Origin: Thysanoteuthis rhombus
Lineage: Eukaryota > Mollusca > Cephalopoda > Oegopsida > Thysanoteuthidae
NCBI GenBank assembly: GCA_963457665.1
Contig: OY735207.1
Span: 36,295,816-36,359,815 of the forward strand
Direction: 5' to 3'
Length of the DNA: 64,000 nt
A model generated the notes under the pieces. That model was not told the origin of the DNA. It ran no database searches and saw only the letters and a list, made by a program, of their open reading frames with translations. Numbering within the stretch: the stretch's first letter is position 1; each line of letters begins with the position of its first letter. Positions 56,611 through 64,000 of this stretch are shown here, in pieces. The position numbers and the translations under genes were made by a program.

Positions 56611-57528
56611 TTACAGGAGTGAGCATTTCAATTTCTAATTATTATTCATCCCTACTCGGGTGTCTTCTCACACCAATAAAACTTGTGGGTTTGTTTTTAC
56701 ATGTTCTTGAATTGTATTACTCCTTTGCCCTTTTGATGTTTCATGGCTTACAAATTAAGTAAAGAAATCGATGAATCAATTGTTGCCATAGGAACCAAGA
56801 CATAATATCACTGCAATAAAATTTAAATTCTTTTTGCATCTTTCATCCTTTCTCTTCTCCCTTCTTACCAACCATTACAATGTGATGAGCAAGAGTAAGA
56901 ATGCAAGAGTGTCCTTATGTTTGAATGGGAGCCAAAGGGACTCAGTCTTTGCTATAATTGTCCTTCATTGATTCTCCCTCACAAATTTGTAGCCTAAAAA
57001 ACTTTATAAATAACAGTAGACCGCAGGAATATAGACTAATAGCAAAAGTTATCAGTAATGATGATGACGACAACAGATATATTGGTTTTATCCACCTTTG
57101 CATGTGATCATATTTGATATAGATACGTTCTATAAGTAATAAATTACTTGAATTTATTGTATACTTCATTCGCCAAAATCTTTGTTGTCAATACAAGACC
57201 AGATAGTAATTAGTTGTAATAAAAAAAGTTGTAACAACTTTGGCTTCTCAATCTCTGAATTTTGTAATGACTTTTTCAAAATAATTTGAATTTAACTTTC
57301 AATGCTGACATCAAAACTCTGTAATTCCCTACTGAAACAAAAAGGAACATTTTGTTATATCCCATGTCAGTGAATATTCCCACTCAGCCATCAGTGGTCA
57401 ATACTATTTCAGAAGACCATCTGTTGTGAAATAACAGCTGTTCCATTCTGGACCTAACTTTAATTTTGATCATTCCTCTTTATCAACCAGACTTTCTGTA
57501 TTTCTAAGTTCCCAAATAAGTAGTAATT
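56611..57528. other. AT-rich noncoding sequence
   Basis: No gene or named element. Confidence 0.5.
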
Positions 57529-57573
57529 ATGTCCAATGACAGACGTTAAAAGACTGATGATGATGATGATACA
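57529..57573 (+). mobile_element. Minimal LINE 3' tail, copy 4
   Basis: ATGTCCAATGACAGACGTTA then AAAGACTGATGATGATGATG is the last 40 bases or so of the LINE family at 6765, 7684 and 52429, an extremely 5'-truncated insertion. Confidence 0.75.
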
Positions 57574-58222
57574 TAATACAAAAAAATATCTCTTGAAATT
57601 TTTTTGAAAAACTCCTGCTGCCATTCTGTAACAACTATCATAACCTAATTTATTTCAAAATTTTCATTAGAAGCCATCAACTGTCAACATGGGTTTCTTC
57701 AGTTTTTGAGTTGGTTTGGCTGGCTATATATATATGTGTTGTGCATACAGGCCACACCAATGGAGATGGGGGGTTGAACAATGAAACATTTACTCCTTAT
57801 TATGTCCTAGTAAACTTTTTCCTTTTGTTTTTTTTTTTAACCTCCACCCCCAAATAGGTTTTTTAGTTGGGGTGTTCAATTTGCAATGTAAGTTTATGCT
57901 GAAGTAGTCTTCACTTTGTATCCGGCAGTGTTCACACTTGTTTCGGGGTTTTCTTTTTTTTTTCTTCTTTAAATTCAGACTTAAACCAAAAGGCTAGAGA
58001 AGTGACTTAATTATCAATCATTCCTGACATGACAGGCTACCATAGTCACATAATGGTTTCTATTGAGTGACTAACCAAACTAAATTCTAAAAATCAGTCT
58101 TGCATGTCAATGCTTTCAAATTGGATTCTTTATCTTTGAAAGTATTCTATGCAACACTATGATGTAAAGTGGTACCTTTTTTAATCATTGAATAAAGCAT
58201 ACAATGAGTTTTTGAGATCATA
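57574..58222. other. AT-rich noncoding sequence
   Basis: Nothing recognised. Confidence 0.5.
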
Positions 58223-58250
58223 TACAGGTATCCCCCACTTTTTGAAATAT
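58223..58250 (+). mobile_element. Possible pogo/Tigger-type terminal repeat
   Basis: TACAGGTATCCCCCACTTTT then TGAAA looks like a Tigger-type terminus next to TA, and shares CAGGTAT with the element at 7575. No partner end or coding part was found. Confidence 0.35.
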
Positions 58251-58284
58251 TTTTATTTTTTCATAAGCATTGTCAACTATAACA

Positions 58285-58405
58285 GCAAATCATTGCAAAG
58301 CAGCTCTCTTACCTTCAGAGCCAGAGTAACCAGTTTCACATTGATTTGAAATCCTGACTAATTGATCGGTAGACAGTTCTTTTATCAACTGAGCCAAACT
58401 GATAA
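58285..58405 (-). mobile_element. tRNA-derived SINE head
   Basis: On the minus strand CAGTTTGGCTCAGTTGATAA (A-box-like) is followed about 45 bases on by AGGATTTCAAATCAATG (B-box-like). Not a functional tRNA. Confidence 0.5.
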
Positions 58406-59077
58406 GTCTTAAATATCTTAGCATTCTACAGTCTAGAAATAAAACATGAAGAAATAGGTTTTAATATATCTGAGAAAGAGAAACCTCTCAGTTTTGAAAA
58501 GTGACTTATTGATTTTCAAATTTATCATAATGGAAATAATTCCATAACCTCTAACTTCTTCCCAAATAACACTGTGAAGGCTATTTTTCTCAGCATGACT
58601 TTGTTGATATATTTTGTGATATAGTCATTGGTAAGTAAATATTGGCTGTAGCAAACACAACTTTGGCCCTTACTGTTATTGAATGTTCTTATTACTTGCA
58701 TAGTACCCATTGGAAATGACAGGATTATTTATGTGTGAATAAATTATACAAATATATTTTAGTAAAATGCAGTTTTTGGAAACAAAAAAATCATACCTCG
58801 AGCTGAATTTCTTTCACTGCAGATTTTTTACAATTCATCATATTTTTTTTCAGTAATTTTGAAACCATAAAGTAATAGAATTGGGTGAACAAGCCTGGCT
58901 GCTGCAGGGCCAATTTCAACTCCTATGTCTATTCTGATTGAAGATGATTACAGCCACATTTATATTGGATATATAATGATTATGAATCGCGTTATATTAT
59001 TTTGAAACTCTATTTGAAATGATCTCCTGTTATTACAAGGTGAATGTATCATTTTGCCTAGACAAAGTAATTAGAAT
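58406..59077. other. AT-rich noncoding sequence
   Basis: Nothing recognised. Confidence 0.5.
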
Positions 59078-59335
59078 AAACAAATTTGAGAAAAACAAGT
59101 GTGTTATCTCAAAATTTCCATTATCAGGAGGACAGGTTTGATGCTTTCCACTTGTTCATTCCAGTTTTTCAAAATCACTTGCAACGATGCTGAAAACAGT
59201 TGCAAACAAATGTTGAGCTGTTTATATGTTAGAGTGAAAGGAACGGAACAAGGAAAAGATAATGTGTGTAGTGGGTGTTTTCTAGTCGTTTAGTTGGAGA
59301 AAAAAGGAGAAAAAAGTTTATGTGGGTGTCAATGA
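59078..59335 (+). repeat. Interspersed block Y, copy B
   Basis: Matches 34858-35095 (see there). Here Y precedes X by about 300 bases. Confidence 0.68.
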
Positions 59336-59634
59336 GAAAAAGAGGGGCAAGTAAGAAGGGTCAGTTAAGGAGTGTTCTAAACCAGATTAGTATTCATTGT
59401 ATTTTATAGCACTTGGTACACTGTTTTATATATGAAGGTGAAATGCTTTAATATACTAAAGAACAGTGTTCCCAGCTGAAATTGGTATGTATCTTGTGTT
59501 CCCAAATTATGTATATCTTGACAGTGACCATTATCCTTCTAGCAAAAGTTATACTTTAATTACAGAAGCTTTGAGTCTTCTAGATGAAAATAACTGGATG
59601 ATGAATTTAAGCAAAAGATATAGAAATTGGAACA

Positions 59635-59815
59635 ACTTACATCAATTGTTATGTTATCAAATTCAGTGTTATAAACAACTTTATACTATAAAAAAAATGG
59701 TATGAAATTTGACTTTTTAAATAAATTTTTAGGTCATTTTCAATTAAGTGTTAGGACCTGACTAATTTTGATAACAAAAACCATTTGATAACATTATCCC
59801 TGCTTATAGTAAATG
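59635..59815 (+). repeat. Interspersed block X, copy B
   Basis: Matches 34478-34680: TTATAAACAACTTTATACTA, GGTATGAAATTT, AATTAAGTGTTAGGACCTGA, TTTTGATAACAAAAACCATT, and TGATAACATTATC. Confidence 0.68.
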
Positions 59816-59818
59816 GTT

Positions 59819-59819
59819 T

Positions 59820-59864
<45 letters not shown>
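59819..59864. repeat. Compound (TG)n(AT)n microsatellite
   Basis: A short GT run passes into about 34 bases of AT alternation. Confidence 0.95.
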
Positions 59865-59867
<3 letters not shown>

Positions 59868-59874
59868 TGCACAC

Positions 59875-60076
59875 AAGGTGCAACTCAAAAGTTTAAGGAG
59901 CCTAAAGTGTGAAATGGTTTTCATAAGGAAAGAAAAAAATATTGATAGAAATAAATTTCCCAATTTCCAAATGGAATAATTTTGAGGAAAATATCTGTTG
60001 AGACAGGGAAACAGGTAACTTGACATGAACAGATTGATCAATCAGTTCAAATTCTCTGAACTTTTGGATATCACCT
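59875..60076. mobile_element. Short MITE-like inverted-repeat element
   Basis: AAGGTGCAACTCAAAAGTTT (59875-59894) is mirrored by TGAACTTTTGGATATCACCT (60057-60076). The arms are about 20 bases with several mismatches. The AGGTG..CAAAAGTT terminus resembles mariner-type ends. The element abuts the TG/AT microsatellite. No coding capacity. Confidence 0.55.
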
Positions 60077-60861
60077 AACACATACACACACACAACTTGA
60101 GTGAACACTTGAAGGACTCTGTACCAAGTAATCTATAACACTTATCCCAAAAGTCAACAGATTTCTGTAGTTGTTCCTTAATTTTGCTGCTCTAATTTTT
60201 AATTAATTATCACAAGACTAATTGTCAGCACCTTATACTCAACATGTCACCCTTAATCCTCTTATCTCTAGTGTTTCTATTTTTAGTCTGAAGGATTAAG
60301 GTCCTCAGCTTTAGACTTATTTAATCTATACCAGAATGATGCAAAAATCAGATGACTACTTCTGGTTTTGATGACTTTTCAGAAATAATTGAATTGATTT
60401 ATTCCAAAATATCATTCTTTTGTTCCAGGTATTTATTTCAAATCCTACTCTCAACAATTACATCATTTGTTTTAAAGATATTATCAATGTTTATTTAGAT
60501 TGTAACTATGCTGACCCAGTTAATAACCCTTCCAGGACTTTGACCTTTATATCAAACATTTAAAAAAAATTTTTTTAGCAATTATTGAAACAATTTTATA
60601 TGGACTGCATTCTCATACAATGTTTTTCTAATTTTTGTTAAGTGATCAATTTACTATTCTTGGTAGAGAGATGTGAGACTTCTGCTTTCTTATAGTTTAT
60701 TGTCAATTGTTTATATGCCATGCAGTACCATTGTATATCACTTATTTCTGTACTTCTTATACATGTACTTGCTTTGTCTTAGTGGTCAATGATAACCTGT
60801 GTGATAAGGTAGTTTTTCTATCTGTAATGAGTTTCCTTGCACATAATTTGTCTTTTGAAAG
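60077..60861. other. AT-rich noncoding sequence
   Basis: An ACACATACACACACACA tract at 60078-60093. No gene. Confidence 0.5.
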
Positions 60862-60888
60862 AATATATATATATATATATATATATAT
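60862..60888. repeat. (AT)n microsatellite
   Basis: About 27 bases of uninterrupted AT alternation. Confidence 0.95.
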
Positions 60889-61139
60889 GTCGTAAAACCT
60901 TTCTGTATTGTTTTAAAAGATAAATTCCCATCAAGTTCTATGATGTATTGAGCTGGACAAAAAGTTTGCTCTGATTTCATCATTAGATGGCAGTAGTAGC
61001 ATTTAGTTTTAACTTCATTCAAAAAGGTTGCTTCTGATTATTATTCAGATATTGTGACAGCTGTCCTGTTGGCATACATTCTCTTCTTTTTTTTCCAATA
61101 AATTTGGCCAATTTCTGTTAATGAATTTAATCTTGAAGC
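60889..61139. other. AT-rich noncoding sequence
   Basis: No feature recognised. Confidence 0.45.
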
Positions 61140-61605
61140 TAGAAGAAAATGAGCAAGTGTGGTTTGCGAAGTTTCATGATGCGCCTCAGTTGGATTGATC
61201 AGTTGAGGTTGATAGTGATCAAATGAACAATGTGATACAAAGTGGGAAATTGCCAACATATTCAAAATATCCAAGTAAAGAATTCAAAATCATTTGTACC
61301 AGCTTGGTTTAGCTACTCACTTTGATGTATTTGCTTCCTAGTAAATTGGGAAAAGACTAAATCATATTTATGTGTGTGATTCGCTACTTAAAGAAATGAA
61401 ATATTTAATTTTTGAAACAAATTCTTATGTGCAATGAAAAGTGATATTGTACAGCATTATGGAATATGCAAGATATTATGGGGCAGGCAAAATGAACCGT
61501 CACCAACCATATCAAAAGTTGGTTTTCATTTAAAGAAGGTGATACTGTGTATATGGTGGGATTGCTGTCAAGAATAGTAATCTTAAAATTTAAAAGACAG
61601 TGTCA
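61140..61605 (+). mobile_element. Mariner transposase fragment (same family as 36170)
   Basis: Broken forward frames give an ISK-helix region near 61270, NHLYQLGLATHFDVFAS (61291-61340), then IYVCDSLLKEMKYL (61365-61405) and a decayed first-Asp region, ending WFSFKEGDTVYMVG (61520-61560). GTTGATAGTGATCAAATGAA (61208) parallels GTTGATAATGATTAAATTAA at 36233, and the end parallels 36360-36450. The fragment stops before the second catalytic Asp; no terminal repeats were found. Confidence 0.72.
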
Positions 61606-62884
61606 TTTTTTTTGTCTGCCTGCTTCTATCATGCTAAAGCAAAAAGGAAGGGGTAAGCAAGGCTCTACTGTGGCTGTGTAGGCATCTACATCACTAATAT
61701 TGCTGCTGCCTTCATAGCACAGAAAACAATCCTACTACTTATAGCTATCTCTGATTTTTCATATGTAAACTTATGATTGAAAATAAATTTTTGTTTTTTT
61801 TACTTGATTACATTGCTTTATTTCAAAAGAAAATATGAAGACAAAAAATAGAAGTATGGATATCCAGGCCTAGAAAGGAGAAGAAAACACCTAAATCCTA
61901 TGTTATAAGGTTTACTACCTTTGGAGAAAAATTCTGTTTACCAACATCGCATTTGGATGGTACATCTGGAAATGGCTGTAAAATGGATCGTCTGAATTGT
62001 TGTGTCACTACACAAACGACAAGGAGTTCTACTGTCCGAAAAACTCTTTGAATGTTAGTAACCCTTTTCTGAACTATAGACTTTCCTTACAAAATTACCT
62101 TATAGACAAAAGATACTTAACATTCGAATTCAGTCAATAGTCAGTAAAATTTTCTTCATCACAGTTTTATATTTCCACAACTCATGATTTTTGTTTTTTG
62201 CTTTTAGAAGTCTTCTATTCATAGATTATTTACTGAATCATGATATTTCACACACTTATCAAAGATTTCCTGGAAGTGCCTGAATCTTCATTCCATTCGA
62301 CAGACATGAAATGTACTCCATAATCTATATCTAGTAGACATGGCTACAAATTTTTCTGTGAACCCAGTCAAAACCACACTAAGTCATAGGCAAGGTAGAA
62401 AATTTGTTATACCTCTTTTGCAAAACCAAAGATACATTTGCAAAATGACAGTTCTGAGAAAAAATTACCTTGTTGTATGCGGTCGAGAACTTTTTAATGG
62501 TTTACTGTGACATATCAAAAACATAACTGGTGTCAAAACAGATTCATTCAATCAAAAATTTATCAAGCTCTCACTTTTCTAAACGAACCTACTGGTTATG
62601 CAGCCTGAAGACAAACTCTCAAACAGCTTACTAGACTTTTTTTTTCTTTAGATGTTTTTCAAATAAGTAGAGTTGTGAATAACATGTCTATTGTAATATT
62701 TTTTAACAGAACAAAATAATAATAAGTCAAACTTCCTCCCTGATTCCCTTAATATTCATGTTATCTTGAAAATAATTTCACTGTCTAGTACTTCACTCTC
62801 AACTGCTCCCATGTTGCACAATTCATGAAACAATTGTTTTGCCTCCATTTTTAAAACAATTCATGGAGATGTAATCATTGTTTG
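61606..62884. other. AT-rich noncoding sequence
   Basis: Nothing recognised. Confidence 0.5.
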
Positions 62885-63122
62885 TAGCAATCGTGGGAGG
62901 TCACAGGGCCAGGGTGCTATCTTGATGCCCAAGATGGACTACCTTACAGAGCTGAAGGCCTTTAATTCTCCTGCTATTTACCCATAGCTGGGAGGAGAAG
63001 AGCATTCATGCCCTTTACCCAAGGTCATTGATATGGAGTGAAAGTGAAATGTCCAAGCCAGAGTCTGAACTCGGTTTGCCAATTCCATCCCCTTTTCCAT
63101 TAACTGTTACCCTCTTCATGAA
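62885..63122 (-). mobile_element. tRNA-derived SINE (family S1), minus copy
   Basis: On the minus strand GAAGAGGGTAACAGTTAATG and CCGAGTTCAGACTCTGG form the head. AAAGGGCATGAATGCTCTTC, GCTATGGGTAAATAGCAGG and TGTAAGGTAGTCCATCTTGG follow, aligning with 43073-43400 and 49677-49990. Confidence 0.7.
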
Positions 63123-63635
63123 ATCAGTTATTTTGTGATTATTAGTTCTGACTAACACCTGAGATAGTAGGTTAGACCTTGACCTTCAGTTCCTTACTTC
63201 ACTTTATAAGCCAACCCTACAAATGCACAATATCGTTCGTTGAAAAAAGTGAGAAAAATATAGCTATAGTATGGCACTATGTATATGTATGCGTGAATTG
63301 TGTAATTCAGTGCCTGAAATTTCAAAGTGCTGGTGCACTGTTTGGGCTGTAAACCTTACATTTTACATTTGTACATAAATTTGTAAATGGATAAACCATG
63401 ATCTGAGACTGTAAATAATGACTTTTGGGTTATTAAAATGTTTGAATTAGTGTTAAGTTCTAAAATTTCAAATGTGTAACTTGACAATTACTTGGGTTTC
63501 ATTACTTTGTTTATAATCATCATTTTATGTTATATTTTGGTAGCTTCATATTTATGAATACTTGTCTCAAAATCATAATTTAAAATAATGGTTTTGTGAA
63601 CTTCATTCATAAATATTAAACAACCAAAATACAAC
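63123..63635. other. AT-rich noncoding sequence
   Basis: Nothing recognised. Confidence 0.5.
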
Positions 63636-63935
63636 TTAGCATATAGCACATAAATCATTGGCTGAAAAGAAACAATTATCATCACATAGGTTGCGATTAG
63701 CGATTAGCCGTACCCAAACAGTAAATTTCAGCATCCTTTGCCCACTACTCTGAAAATTGGCTAGAATTGACCTCTGGTAACCTCGAATGACCTCTGAGGT
63801 CAACCTCAGAGTTATGTGGTAAGTTGACATATCCTCTGTCTACATGCTGAAACGGCCTCACCGTTTTAGCTGAGAAGAAGCAAGAAATAAATAAACAAAC
63901 AAACTAAAGACTAGGATATTAGTATAGATATATGT
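63636..63935 (+). repeat. Interspersed repeat with GACCTC phrases and ATTAGTATAGAT-type end
   Basis: AATTGACCTCTGGTAACCTC and AATGACCTCTGAGGTCAACC recall phrases at 5330, 30817 and 38976. An AAACGGCCTCACCGTTTT hairpin (about 63850-63867) is followed by an (AAAC/AAAT)n stretch and ATATTAGTATAGATATATG, like the 3' ends at 15990 and 46915. Possibly a SINE/LINE 3' terminus. Confidence 0.45.
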
Positions 63936-64000
63936 TATAAATATTTATGAATAAATTAATGCCAAATTTGGAAAACTATTCTTTCTTGTTTTATTCTGGT

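Noticed and set aside
1-64000. CRISPR array, operons, intact tRNA or rRNA genes
   Set aside because: No regularly spaced identical short repeats and no polycistronic gene order; tRNA-like segments lack full cloverleaf pairing and look like SINE heads. I did not recognise rRNA.
1-64000. Assignment to octopus or another named species
   Set aside because: Repeat style fits a marine invertebrate, but the abundant SINE motifs I associate with octopus were not seen, so I leave the species open.

Overview
The window is eukaryotic, AT-rich, intron/intergenic-type DNA from an animal, most likely a non-vertebrate metazoan. A lophotrochozoan such as a mollusc is my best guess, but the species cannot be fixed from the sequence. 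The reasons are GT-AG splice signals around a nuclear-receptor exon, gene-poor sequence, many decayed transposons (mariner, pogo/Tigger-like, hAT-like, Ty3/gypsy-like, several LINE tails), tRNA-derived SINEs, foldback elements and AT/GT/GA microsatellites. There is no bacterial-style gene density, operon or ribosome-binding context.

One host gene is well supported. On the + strand at 43462-44097, an exon with a clean 3' splice site and 5' splice site encodes a Ser/Asn-rich N-terminus followed by a complete two-zinc-finger nuclear-receptor DNA-binding domain (P-box EGCKG). A TAA abuts the ATG in frame, so translation must start in this exon and anything upstream is 5' UTR. A second exon at about 44196-44339 (or to 44377) probably encodes the start of the hinge. 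I found no ligand-binding-domain exon in the remaining 20 kb, so the gene probably continues beyond the window with very long introns. A possible upstream exon (18507-18662) lies just 3' of a CpG-containing, repeat-poor stretch (17460-18480) that could be a promoter region; its link to the receptor is unproven.

Layout: 1-9.5 kb is noncoding DNA with a composite tandem-bearing repeat (1252-1890), LINE tails (6.8-7.1 and 7.7-7.95 kb, the second inside an inverted-repeat element) and a degenerate tandem array (9.1-9.46 kb). 9.58-11.3 kb holds a CpG-richer island and a minus-strand hAT-like fossil. 14.3, 19.3, 22.1 and 32.3 kb hold copies of one terminal-inverted-repeat element built of internal tandem units. 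16.4 kb has a minus-strand mariner. 25.0-27.4 kb is a decayed gypsy-like gag-pol. 29.5-30.4 kb has a direct duplication, and 31.1/33.1 kb a repeated pair. 34-37 kb has a foldback, half of a block pair that recurs in swapped order at 59 kb, a mariner and a LINE tail. 37.8-43.4 kb is mostly unrecognised. 43.46-44.4 kb is the nuclear receptor. 45.9-46.6 kb is a pogo-like fossil. 50.9-51.7 kb is a mariner with both ends and an internal deletion. 52.4-54.4 kb has two LINE fossils. 55-64 kb has SINEs, microsatellites, a short inverted-repeat element and a mariner fragment.

Apart from the receptor, nothing suggests genes working together. The window is best read as the 5' part, with giant introns and flank, of one transcription-factor gene embedded in ancient mobile DNA.
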